A DNA stretch of 40,033 nucleotides from Candidatus Omnitrophota bacterium. GTDB lineage: Bacteria; Omnitrophota; Gorgyraeia; Tantalellales; Tantalellaceae. How positions within the stretch are numbered: the first letter of the stretch is position 1; each line of letters begins with the position of its first letter. The position numbers and the translations under genes were made by a program. This document shows, piece by piece, positions 27,037-33,727 of the stretch. The notes beneath the pieces were generated by a model. It was not told the DNA's origin and did no database searches. It was given only the letters and a program-made list of their open reading frames with translations. Location: NCBI GenBank assembly GCA_015231405.1, contig JADGBR010000005.1:1-40033 (forward strand), in the 5' to 3' direction.

Positions 27037-27471
27037 CTGAGACCTCATCGTCCTCGATCTCTTCAATCGCTCGTTCCTTGATCGGCAGCAGGTACTCTTT
27101 TTTACCAAACTGGCAGGCTTTGAGAATGGATTGAGGGATCTTATTAATCGTGATACGGGCGTCAACTTTTTCGCTTCCGGGCTCGTATTTTTTCGGACAA
27201 ATCAGAAGTGTCTCGTTGCGCCCAAGGTGTCGCGCTATCTGCTGAACCATAGCCACAGATAGCATTTGCGTTGTTACATAGAGATGATCAGTGCCCTGCC
27301 CCTTGCCTTGCTTCCAATAATCCTTTGAACTTGGTGTGAAAACATAACCTGTAAGTTTACACATGGCGCGAATTAGCTTGGTATCATTAAAATATACATC
27401 GATCACAGGATTGCCAAATTCATCAATTGCAATGAAACTAGGAGCTAATTCATAAAACTTGAAGCCGCCAC
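27026..27471 (-). pseudogene. mod: C-terminal remnant of type III Mod methyltransferase
   Basis: The frame open from the IS boundary at 27471 to a TAA at 27026 encodes about 147 residues. They match the extreme C-terminus of type III Mod-like methyltransferases: GGFKFYELAPSF, FTPSSKDYWKQG, TTQMLSV, LLICPKKYEPG and ITINKIPQSILKACQFGK. The catalytic part (DPPY and the AdoMet motif) is gone, replaced by the IS3 element. A GTG at 27406 could start a short remnant, but it would be inactive. Without Mod the Res protein has no cognate methylase here, which would be unsafe for a cutting enzyme or make it silent. Confidence 0.82.
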
Positions 27472-27498
27472 TGACGGTACCCCTTTTGTTACGCCAGT

Positions 27499-28387
27499 CT
27501 ACTTTAGGGAAACAGCTCCTTCCAGTGTTTGATTCAGATGGGCTAGCCCATCTGAAAATTCGAAACTTTTAGCGAACTTTTCAGGCGGTATCCCGCCAAG
27601 CGACCTGTGCGGGCGTATCGTGTTATATTCAATACGCCACTTCTCAATTATCTCTCTAGCCTCTGCCATTGTCAAAAACCAATTCATTTCCAGGCATTCA
27701 TTTCTTAGCTTGCCATTGAAGCTTTCGATAAACGCGTTTTCTATCGGCTTGCCAGGGCGAATAAAATCTATTTTTATATCACGTCTCGTTGCCCACTCGT
27801 CCAAGGCTCTGCCGCTAAACTCCGGCCCGTTATCTACAGTTATTATCTCAGGTAAGCCTCGTGTTAACGCTATTCTATCCAAAACCCTTGTTACTCGGAC
27901 TCCGTTTATCGATGTGTCCACTTCAGTGGCCAGGCATTCCCGTGTGTACTGGTCTATTATATTTAAGACCCGCATCCTCCGGCCATTCGACAATCTGTCA
28001 GACATAAAATCCATACTCCATCTATGGTTAGGCCTATTAGCCTTGGGTAATTCCAATCTTGTCGTCGCGGCGCGTCTCTTGCGCTTGCGTATCCTTAATG
28101 ATAGCCCTTCTTCCCGGTATATTCGTTCTGTTCGCTTGTGATTTATTACTAAACCTTCGCCCCTCAATATGTCGTGAAACATCGGCGATCCATTCCGGTT
28201 AAATCGTTCCGATAATTCACGCATCCGTTTACGAACGTCTTCATCGTTCTTTGCTTTTACCTTGTACCAGAAAGTCTTTCTATTCAAAGAAACTATCCCA
28301 CACGCCCGCCGCTGACTCAGCCCAAAACTGGTTATGCTAAATATTGCCGCATTCCTTTTAGCTTTGGGCGTTAGAAGTTTTTTGAGT
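27499..28387 (-). CDS. IS3-family transposase OrfB (DDE integrase core)
   Basis: The catalytic half of the transposase. The DDE triad is visible: WSMDFMSD, ITVDNGPEF and the E in PIENAFIESFNGKLRNECL. The C-terminal RIEYNTIRPHRSLGG is typical. The frame is open upstream beyond the first ATG-like codon at 28287 and reaches the orfA overlap, reading QLKKLLTPKAKRNAAIFSI, so OrfB is probably made only as an OrfAB fusion by -1 frameshifting at 28377-28383. All key residues are intact, so the element may still move. Confidence 0.88.
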
Positions 28388-28637
28388 TGATTTCCTTTAG
28401 AACCTGCATATCTAATGCTTGATCTGCCACAAGCCTCTTGAGTCTGCGGTTCTCTTCTTCAAGCTCCTTTAGCCGCTTCGCGTCGCTGATGCTCATCCCG
28501 CCATATTTTGCCTTCCAGTTATAAAATGTATTAGAGCACATCCCGTGCTTACGACATAAATCTTCGACTTTGATCCCGGCATCTGCTTCCTGCAGTATCT
28601 TAATTATCTGCTCTTCCGTAAATCTCTTGCCATTCAT
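28371..28637 (-). CDS. IS3-family transposase OrfA
   Basis: An 88-residue helix-turn-helix protein. KRFTEEQIIKILQEADAG and VEDLCRKHGMCSNTFYNWK form the DNA-binding domain, and ELEEENRRLKRLVADQAL forms the leucine-zipper-like coiled coil. It ends in TAA at 28371-28373, just after the slippery site. It binds the element's inverted repeats and gives the N-terminus of the OrfAB fusion. Confidence 0.9.
   Translation of the reverse strand: MNGKRFTEEQIIKILQEADAGIKVEDLCRKHGMCSNTFYNWKAKYGGMSISDAKRLKELEEENRRLKRLVADQALDMQVLKEINSKNF
28377..28383 (-). promoter_or_regulatory. Programmed -1 frameshift site A_AAA_AAC
   Basis: On the minus strand the orfA codons tcA AAA AAC form the perfect heptamer A_AAA_AAC, two codons before the orfA stop. 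A slip by -1 enters the orfB frame (AAA AAA CTT CTA ACG), which is open from there on. This is the classical IS3-family fusion signal. Confidence 0.75.
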
Positions 28638-28716
28638 CTTACGCCTCCTTTTTGTTATACAATTTTAAAGCTATTTTTACCAATTGCATATGGCGTAATT
28701 TTCGGGGGTACCGTCA

Positions 28717-29247
28717 CTTTTAGCCCTATTTTTCACGAACTCCTCCACAAGGTATTATCTTAGAGAATTAGAACGCCTCCTGGGCTATTCCGCAGGTAAT
28801 ATCCGAAGAGAGTTATTAAAATTTCAGGAAGACAACCTTTTTGAAACACATAAGGTCGGAAATCTGCTTTATTACTCGCTCAATCTCAAACATCCCCTAT
28901 TTGAGGAACTTAAAAGCGTTGTCTCTAAAACTGTGGGAGTCGAAGGCCTCCTGAGAGAAGCTTTATCGCACGTTAAAAAAATTCAAATAGCTTTCATTTA
29001 CGGTTCTTTTGCCGGCGGCAAAGAGAAATCTTCAAGCGATATTGATCTTATGGTTATAGGAGACCCTGACTCTCCCGGCCTTCATAGTGAAATATCTGTT
29101 TTAGAACGCAAATTAAAACGCGAGATAAATATCAGCACTTATACGACCGAAGAATATAAGGAAAAGAAAAAAGAAAAAAGCGGTTTTATATTGGACCTTT
29201 TGAGAAATCCGAAGATAATGTTAATAGGCACAGAAAATGATCTATAA
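28717..29247 (+). pseudogene. MNT nucleotidyltransferase antitoxin, N-terminus cut by the IS
   Basis: The frame runs without stop from the IS end. Residues read LLALFFTNSSTRYYLRELER then a winged helix (GYSAGNIRRELLKFQEDNLF), and then the minimal nucleotidyltransferase FIYGSFAGGKEKSSSDIDLMVIGD with the GSx9DxD core. This is the HTH-MNT family, whose members act as antitoxins by AMPylating HEPN toxins. The first few residues and the start codon are missing; no ATG, GTG or TTG occurs before the GTG at 28933. That GTG would give a 104-residue MNT without its HTH and has no ribosome site. The stop overlaps the HEPN start by 11 bases. Confidence 0.8.
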
Positions 29248-29701
29248 AAATTCAATAGAACAACTATTAAGCGAAGATCTCATCAAAAAATGTCCGATCG
29301 ACCGTAAGGCGATCGAGAATCTTTTAAAACGCTCACATATCGACTTAAAAACTGCACAAAGAAATCTTGAACAGGACGAAGATTGCGCATACAACTACGC
29401 TTATAATGCCCTCTTGCGTTCGGGTCTCGCCCTTATGTTCAGCCAGGGATATCGGCCCGATATTAAAAATAAACATGTTACTGTAATGCGTTTTTCTGAA
29501 GCTTTGCTCGGCGAAAAGTTTAAACAGCTTATGACTGAGTATGATTTTATGCGCAAGAAAAGGCACAGGTTCATCTATGAACCGGATATCCCATGCTCAA
29601 GGAAAGAAGCCGAAAACGCCATCCACACCGCCAAAGAATTCGTGAATAAGATCTCCGAGATCATCTCAGCAGAAAACCCGCAACCTAAGTTCAAGTTTTA
29701 A
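29237..29701 (+). CDS. HEPN-domain toxin (MNT partner)
   Basis: A 154-residue alpha-helical HEPN protein. Helix 2-3 has AYNYAYNALLRSGLALMFSQGYRP and the active-site helix has DFMRKKRHRFIYEP, an R-x-x-x-H type motif with the following tyrosine that MNT enzymes modify. It overlaps the nucleotidyltransferase gene, the usual toxin-antitoxin order for this pair. If the truncated MNT is inactive, the toxin would be free, so the loss of the operon's promoter to the IS may be what keeps it silent. Its last 36 codons are repeated at 1-109. Confidence 0.85.
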   Translation: MIYKNSIEQLLSEDLIKKCPIDRKAIENLLKRSHIDLKTAQRNLEQDEDCAYNYAYNALLRSGLALMFSQGYRPDIKNKHVTVMRFSEALLGEKFKQLMTEYDFMRKKRHRFIYEPDIPCSRKEAENAIHTAKEFVNKISEIISAENPQPKFKF

Positions 29702-29891
29702 CCTATCGTATCAGCCATTTAGAGATTAAGTGAGATAAAAATTCCCCGCAATGCGCCCGATCTTCAGTTAATACTCTCTCTTGAGCCAATGATCATAAAT
29801 ACTATTTTAAAGAAATCAGGCAATTTAGAGCAGTTTTGGATTAACTAGGGATAGTTAACTAAAGGCGGTTTTTGAGATAATGAGATAAGGG

Positions 29892-30137
29892 CTAGCGGGG
29901 TTTGCCGATGAGGGCGAGTTTCTTTTCGCGGGTCCAACGTTTGAGCTCGTGTTCGCGTTTTAGTGCGGAGGTTTTGTCGGGGTGTTGTTCGCTATGGATC
30001 ATTTTGACTGGCGTACGGCCTCTTGTGTATTTGCTGGCTTTGCCTTTGTTATGGCGGGCTAGTCTTTCCGTAAGGTTTTTGGTTACGCCTACATAGAGCG
30101 TCTTGTCTTTGCATTCTAGGATGTATACGTGCCACAT
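29892..30137 (-). CDS. Solo GIY-YIG endonuclease, copy 2
   Basis: An 81-residue single-domain GIY-YIG protein starting MWHVYILECKDKTLYVGVTK. It keeps the GIY-YIG strands, the RHNKGKASKYTRG region and the glutamate of the ALKREHELKRW helix. It differs from copy 1 at about nine or ten positions and from copy 3 at a similar number, so these duplications are not recent. It lies on the minus strand downstream of the tRNA-Lys fragment and hairpins. Whether it nicks the neighbouring hairpins is unknown. Confidence 0.87.
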   Translation of the reverse strand: MWHVYILECKDKTLYVGVTKNLTERLARHNKGKASKYTRGRTPVKMIHSEQHPDKTSALKREHELKRWTREKKLALIGKPR

Positions 30138-30177
30138 GCTCTGAGTATACCATCTTTTTTATTGGTAGTGGCCCTTC

Positions 30178-30209
30178 GACAAAAATTTTCTTTCTTGAAA
30201 ATTTTTGTC
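30178..30209 (-). repeat. Hairpin A, copy 2
   Basis: A 13-bp stem, GACAAAAATTTTC with its complement, around the loop TTTCTT. It follows GTGGCCCTTCG as in the other copies. Compared with copy 3 one base pair has changed on both arms. Confidence 0.7.
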
Positions 30210-30215
30210 TCAGGA

Positions 30216-30266
30216 CCAAATATAAAAAAACCCCGGGGTTGTCCCCCAGGGTTTTTTTATATTTGG
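30216..30266 (-). terminator. Hairpin B, copy 2 (51 nt)
   Basis: A 23-bp stem with a 5-base loop (TTGTC); the left arm starts CCAAATATAAAAAAACCCC. The single mismatch becomes a G-U pair when the minus strand is transcribed, which suggests the minus-strand RNA is the form that folds. The outer CCA is the end of the tRNA-Lys fragment. Confidence 0.75.
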
Positions 30267-30289
30267 TGAGCCGCGTTGGACTCGAACCA
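30264..30289 (-). repeat. tRNA-Lys 3'-end fragment (attachment-site-like)
   Basis: Twenty-six bases identical to the CCA end, acceptor 3' strand and T arm of the intact tRNA-Lys gene (31649-31674). The rest of the tRNA is missing: the following sequence has no anticodon arm or matching 5' acceptor strand. Such a leftover is what site-specific integration into a tRNA 3' end or a tandem duplication produces. Confidence 0.8.
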
Positions 30290-30473
30290 CCTTGTGCTAC
30301 AGGATAATTACATCTCGGTTATTTATTCTGTTCCCATTACTTAACCCGTGTCTATACAAGGAGTTGCTCCACCTTTCCGCATAGTTCGAGATATGTTCTG
30401 CATCCTGAAAAGTGCTATCACTAAGGTCTCGAACTAAGAAATCCAGCCTTTTTCATTCTCCTTACTTTCGGAA

Positions 30474-30502
30474 TTGACGATTGCCTTACAATATGATATA
30501 CT
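30474..30502 (+). promoter_or_regulatory. Promoter of the AbrB/RelE-like pair
   Basis: TTGACG at 30474-30479 and TATACT at 30497-30502 with a 17-base spacer, close to sigma-70 consensus. The antitoxin ATG follows 19 bases after the -10 with a GGAGGTGAG ribosome site between. Confidence 0.7.
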
Positions 30503-30521
30503 TGTAATGGAGGTGAGTATA

Positions 30522-30776
30522 ATGACAATCACTTTAACAGCTAAAAATCAGATAACCATACCCAGTAAGATAGCAAAAACCCTCGGATTAAAAAAGGGGG
30601 CTTTGTTTACCATTGGAGTTCATAAAAATAAGATCGAGTTGGTCCCGGTGGAAATTCGAGAAAAAGTGTTCAGCCCTGAGGTCTATAGTAAATTAGAGGC
30701 TCTCGCCGCTAAAGAAAAAGGTACGGAGAAAAAAGTAACAAAATATTTTATTAATAATCTGAAATCTGGAAAATAG
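30522..30776 (+). CDS. AbrB/SpoVT-type antitoxin
   Basis: An 84-residue protein. The N-terminal 45 residues form a swapped-hairpin AbrB domain: TLTAKNQITIPSKIAKTLGL then KGALFTIG and IELVPV. The C-terminal part is a charged tail that would bind the toxin. The ATG at 30522 is chosen because GGAGGTGAG lies at the right distance; the frame is open further up through the promoter. The next gene starts 3 bases after its stop, the usual antitoxin-toxin order. Confidence 0.85.
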   Translation: MTITLTAKNQITIPSKIAKTLGLKKGALFTIGVHKNKIELVPVEIREKVFSPEVYSKLEALAAKEKGTEKKVTKYFINNLKSGK

Positions 30777-30779
30777 TCT

Positions 30780-31082
30780 ATGCCCTTATACCTTTACTAT
30801 AGACCATCTTTTAATCGTAGCGTTAAACGCCTTGGATCAAACCAGAAAGAAATTATAGGAACAATCCTTGAGGCCTTGGACACTTATTATTCCTCTAATT
30901 GCTCTTTGTCGGAAGCTTGTCGAATAGCCCCAGGGTTTTTCTATAAGCAATTACGAAAACCTTATTATGAGGCCGGAATTGAAGGGAATATGCGAGTTGT
31001 ACTCCGCAGAGAAAGCAATAATTGCATAGCGATCCTCGCTGGAAACCATGATCAAATTGAACAATTCCTGTCGCAAGCTTAA
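30780..31082 (+). CDS. RelE/ParE-like toxin
   Basis: A 100-residue protein. The order of features fits the RelE/ParE fold: YYRPSFNRSVKRLGSNQKEI helix, a middle helix, then strands KQLRKPYYEAGIEGNMRVVLRR and CIAILAGNHDQIEQFL. It lacks clear catalytic residues for mRNA cleavage, so gyrase- or ribosome-directed action cannot be separated. It is coupled to the AbrB-type antitoxin gene. The pair sits between repeat copies 2 and 3. Confidence 0.72.
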   Translation: MPLYLYYRPSFNRSVKRLGSNQKEIIGTILEALDTYYSSNCSLSEACRIAPGFFYKQLRKPYYEAGIEGNMRVVLRRESNNCIAILAGNHDQIEQFLSQA

Positions 31083-31276
31083 GTTCTTCATAACCTGCCA
31101 TTAAATGAGATAAACTAGAGAGTCCTATCCCCCTATTTTCATTTAATCCTAGTTAATGCCCTATTATCCGCCACTCATAACAAATACAATTACAAAGTAA
31201 TTCCCGAATATTGCAAAAATAAAGATTAACTGGGAAAGATTAACTAAAGGCCCTTTTAGAGATAAAGAGATAAGGG

Positions 31277-31522
31277 CTACTGACCCTTTTGGATCAGGGC
31301 GAGTTTTTTGGCGCGGGTCCAACGTTTGAGCTCGTGTTCGCGCTTGAGGGCGGAGGTTTTGTCGGGATGCTCTTCCGTATGAATCATTTTGACCGGGGTT
31401 CGGCCTCTGGTGTATTTGCTGGCTTTGCCTTTGTTATGGCGGTTGAGTCTTTCCGTAAGGTTTTTGGTTACGCCGACATACAGCGTCTTGTCGCGGCATT
31501 CTAGGATATACGTGTACCACAT
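31277..31522 (-). CDS. Solo GIY-YIG endonuclease, copy 3
   Basis: An 81-residue single-domain GIY-YIG protein starting MWYTYILECRDKTLYVGVTK. It keeps all the motifs seen in copies 1 and 2. It is the copy directly downstream of the intact tRNA-Lys gene and may be transcribed by read-through of the tRNA terminator hairpin or from the TATACT-containing region just before its start. Confidence 0.87.
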   Translation of the reverse strand: MWYTYILECRDKTLYVGVTKNLTERLNRHNKGKASKYTRGRTPVKMIHTEEHPDKTSALKREHELKRWTRAKKLALIQKGQ

Positions 31523-31562
31523 GAGTCGAGTATACCTTCTTTTTTATCGGTAGTGGCCCTTC

Positions 31563-31594
31563 GACAAAAATTTCCTTCCTTGGAAATTTTTGTC
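31563..31594 (-). repeat. Hairpin A, copy 3
   Basis: A 13-bp stem GACAAAAATTTCC with its complement around a 6-base loop. It differs from copy 2 by one T to C change matched by an A to G change on the other arm, so pairing is conserved. Confidence 0.7.
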
Positions 31595-31600
31595 TCAGGA

Positions 31601-31651
31601 CCAGTTATAAAAAAAGGCAGGGGTTGTCCCCCTGCCTTTTTTTATAACTGG
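31601..31651 (-). terminator. Hairpin B, copy 3: tRNA-Lys terminator
   Basis: A perfect 23-bp stem (left arm begins CCAGTTATAAAAAAAGGC) with a 5-base loop TTGTC. On the minus strand it directly follows tRNA-Lys; the CCA of the tRNA is the first three bases of the stem. The G/C core followed by seven T residues fits an intrinsic terminator. Confidence 0.8.
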
Positions 31652-31724
31652 TGAGCCGCGTTGGACTCGAACCAACCACCACCGCCTTAAAAGGGCGATG
31701 CTCTACCGGATGAGCTAGCGGCCC
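31649..31724 (-). tRNA. tRNA-Lys (anticodon UUU), CCA encoded
   Basis: The reverse strand folds as a complete tRNA. The acceptor stem pairs GGGCCGC with GCGGCUC, the D arm has GCTC...GAGC, the anticodon loop is CTTTTAA with anticodon TTT, and the T arm is GTTGG-TTCGAGT-CCAAC. The discriminator is A and CCA is encoded. It lies after frr on the same strand. Its 3' half is repeated at 30264-30289. Confidence 0.95.
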
Positions 31725-31738
31725 ACTTTCGTAGTTCG

Positions 31739-31786
31739 TGATTCGTGGTTAGCATCTCTTGTGCCGAACCACGAACCACGAATCAC
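31739..31786. repeat. TTCGTGGTTCGTG-type inverted repeat, copy 1
   Basis: A 13-bp stem GTGATTCGTGGTT with its complement, made of near-tandem words of the kind ATTCGTGGTTCGTG. It lies between tRNA-Lys and the frr stop. A longer relative occurs at 37932-38025. Confidence 0.7.
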
Positions 31787-31788
31787 TA

Positions 31789-32349
31789 TCAACTGGATAT
31801 CTCATCCTCCTTGGCTTTAAGAAGATCGTCTATCTCTTTTATGAACTTGTCGGTCAGCTTCTGGACCTTGTCTTTCGCCGCGAACTTATCGTCCTCGGTC
31901 ATCAGCTTGTCTTTCTCCAGGGTCTGGGCCTTGTCGTTGGCTTGGTGCCTGGTCGCCCTTATCGACACCCTCCCTTCCTCGGCCATGCGGTGCAGGCTTT
32001 TTTTCAGTTCGTCGCGGCGCTCGTGCGTAAGCTGCGGCATCGAAAGGCGTAGGTTCTTTCCGTCGTTCATCGGCAATATCCCGATGTCGGACATCTGGAT
32101 CCCTTTTTCTATTGCCTCCATGGCTCCCTTATCCCAGGGCTGGATGACTATCAGCCTCGGTTCGGGCACGGTAATATTCGCGAGCTGCTTGACCGTCATC
32201 ATCGTGCCGTAATAATCCACCTTCACGTGCTCGACCAGGCTCGCATGGGCCCGTCCCGTCCTAACGGTGGCGAAATGCTTTTTCACGGCATCCACAGCGG
32301 CGTGCATTTTTGTCTCGGAATCTTTTGAGAGCTTTTCCACTTCCGTCAT
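31789..32349 (-). CDS. frr: Ribosome recycling factor
   Basis: A 186-residue RRF, the normal length. Signatures are FATVRTGRAHASLVEHVKVDYYG near residues 24-46, the PEPRLIVIQPWD region and LRLSMPQLTHERRDEL with the following coiled coil. It splits post-termination ribosomes together with EF-G. The ATG at 32349 has AAGGAGG eight bases upstream; the ATG two codons earlier is too close to that box. It is the last gene of the rpsB-tsf-pyrH-frr operon. Confidence 0.97.
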   Translation of the reverse strand: MTEVEKLSKDSETKMHAAVDAVKKHFATVRTGRAHASLVEHVKVDYYGTMMTVKQLANITVPEPRLIVIQPWDKGAMEAIEKGIQMSDIGILPMNDGKNLRLSMPQLTHERRDELKKSLHRMAEEGRVSIRATRHQANDKAQTLEKDKLMTEDDKFAAKDKVQKLTDKFIKEIDDLLKAKEDEISS

Positions 32350-32368
32350 GACCATATCCTCCTTGTTT

Positions 32369-33115
32369 CTAGCATATGACCGTGCCGAGTTTACCGTCGG
32401 CAATGACCTTCTTGAGGTTGCCTTTTTTCTTAATACTGAAAACCACTATCGGCAGCGAGTTATCCATACAAAGGCTAACCGCCGTCATGTCCATAACCTT
32501 AAGCTTGCTTTTAAGGACCTGCATATAGGACAGCTTTTTGAACTTTTTCGCCGCGGGATCCTTCATCGGGTCGCTCGTGTAAACTCCGTCGACCTTGGTG
32601 GCCTTTAATAGCACATCTGCCCCTATCTCGACTCCCCTGAGTGCGGCGGCCGTATCGGTCGTAAAATAGGGGTTACCTGTACCGCAGACGAAAATTATTA
32701 CCCTTCCTTTTTCAAGGTGCCGTATGGCCCTGCGCCTTATGTACGGCTCGGCCAGTTCGTGCATCTCTATAGCCGTAAGTACCCTCGTATTCACGTTAAT
32801 TTTTTCGAGCGCGTCCTGGAGCGCCAGGCCGTTCAGCATCGTCGCGAGCATTCCCATATAATCCGCGGTGGCCCTGTCCATACCCCTGGTCGATTGCTCG
32901 AGCCCCCTGTAGATATTTCCCCCGCCGATGACTATGGCTACTTCGGTCTCGCCGTTATTGTGAACTTCTTTTATCTCCTCGGCTATGGTCTGGTTAATAC
33001 GGGGGTCTATCCCGTAACCAAGCTCCCCCATCATAGCCTCGCCGCTCAGCTTAAGAAGTATCCTTTTTTTCCTTTTCGTAAGGGGTGTCATCTGTTTGCC
33101 CGGATCCTGGGTCAT
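32369..33115 (-). CDS. pyrH: UMP kinase
   Basis: A 248-residue bacterial UMP kinase of the amino-acid-kinase fold. [44 protein letters not shown] and [16 protein letters not shown] are all present. It phosphorylates UMP to UDP as a hexamer. The start overlaps the tsf stop (ATGA); an internal methionine (MTPLTKRKK) might be the real start as the first eight residues are unusual. It lies between tsf and frr as in most bacteria. Confidence 0.97.
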   Translation of the reverse strand: MTQDPGKQMTPLTKRKKRILLKLSGEAMMGELGYGIDPRINQTIAEEIKEVHNNGETEVAIVIGGGNIYRGLEQSTRGMDRATADYMGMLATMLNGLALQDALEKINVNTRVLTAIEMHELAEPYIRRRAIRHLEKGRVIIFVCGTGNPYFTTDTAAALRGVEIGADVLLKATKVDGVYTSDPMKDPAAKKFKKLSYMQVLKSKLKVMDMTAVSLCMDNSLPIVVFSIKKKGNLKKVIADGKLGTVIC

Positions 33116-33705
33116 TTCGACATCTCGCCCAGGGCGTACCTGGTGAACCGTCTCACAACTATGTTCTCACCGATCTTGGAAACTAATTCCGCGAGAATGT
33201 CCTTGATACGTTTATCCGGGTCTTTCACGAAAGACTGGTCGAGAAGGCACACGTCCTGGAAATATTTCTCGAGTTTGCCATCGAGGATCTTTTCCACAAC
33301 GTTCTCGGGCTTCCCGGTGATCTGGCTCCTGTAAACCTCTTTCTCTCTTTCGATGTCAGCGGCAGGAACATTCTCCCTCGAGACATATATGGGGTTAACC
33401 GCCGCTACCTGCATCGCGAGGTCCCTCGCGAACACCTTGAAATCCTCGTTCCTGGCCACGAAATCCGTTTCGCAGTTGACCTCGATAAGGACACCTATCT
33501 TACCGCCTGTATGAATATACGCCTCGACAAGACCTTCGCCCGCCGAACGGGAGGCTTTCTTCGCGGCTTTCGCCGCCCCTTTTTTTCTGAGTATATCAAC
33601 GGCCTTCTCGATATCCCACCCGGATTCCTTCAACGCTTCCCTGCATTCCACCATGCCGGCGGATGTCTTGAACCTCAGTTCCTTTACCGCTTCGATCTGG
33701 TCCAT
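33112..33705 (-). CDS. tsf: Elongation factor Ts
   Basis: A 197-residue short-type EF-Ts. The N-terminal UBA-like domain reads [22 protein letters not shown], and the core has [16 protein letters not shown], the TDFV motif that displaces magnesium from EF-Tu. It is shorter than the E. coli protein, like that of many phyla with a single dimerisation subdomain. It follows rpsB by 22 bases. Confidence 0.97.
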   Translation of the reverse strand: MDQIEAVKELRFKTSAGMVECREALKESGWDIEKAVDILRKKGAAKAAKKASRSAGEGLVEAYIHTGGKIGVLIEVNCETDFVARNEDFKVFARDLAMQVAAVNPIYVSRENVPAADIEREKEVYRSQITGKPENVVEKILDGKLEKYFQDVCLLDQSFVKDPDKRIKDILAELVSKIGENIVVRRFTRYALGEMSK

Positions 33706-33727
33706 TAAATCAGCTCCTCTTTATTTA

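Larger units (their letters stand above)
27472..28716 (-). mobile_element. IS3-family insertion sequence (IS407-like)
   Basis: A 1245-bp element. Its ends are inverted repeats starting TGACGGTACCCC and ending TTACGCCA inward (27472-27496 and 28691-28716). It carries orfA and orfB with a programmed frameshift site. The four bases outside the left end (CCAC) and right end (CTTT) do not match, so no target duplication is present. The left flank is a cut mod gene and the right flank a cut MNT gene, which indicates that DNA between two former sites was lost. Confidence 0.88.
29593..30289. repeat. Repeat module copy 2 (HEPN tail, GIY-YIG gene, hairpins, tRNA fragment)
   Basis: The middle copy of the module at 1-844. 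Matching starts in the HEPN tail, weakens between 29702 and 29891, and is strong through the GIY-YIG gene and hairpins. Its right end is a 26-base piece of the tRNA-Lys 3' end. GIY-YIG start, hairpin and tRNA piece have exactly the same distances as in copy 3 (offset 1385 bases). Confidence 0.8.
31190..31674. repeat. Repeat module copy 3 (GIY-YIG gene, hairpins, tRNA end)
   Basis: The right copy of the module, without the HEPN tail. Homology to the other copies begins around AAAGATTAACT near 31222 (or slightly earlier) and runs to the tRNA-Lys T arm. This copy is joined to the complete tRNA, so it probably represents the original arrangement. Confidence 0.75.

Noticed and set aside
30264-30360. 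Second complete tRNA gene
   Set aside because: Only the CCA end, acceptor 3' strand and T arm match; no 5' acceptor strand, D arm or anticodon arm could be found.
30383-30435. AGTTCGAGA/TCTCGAACT inverted repeat as an RNA gene
   Set aside because: A 9-bp stem with a 35-base loop and no other support; noted only as a weak inverted repeat.
1-31650. Integrase or recombinase for the island
   Set aside because: None of the proteins shows tyrosine or serine recombinase motifs; the only recombination enzyme is the IS3 transposase.
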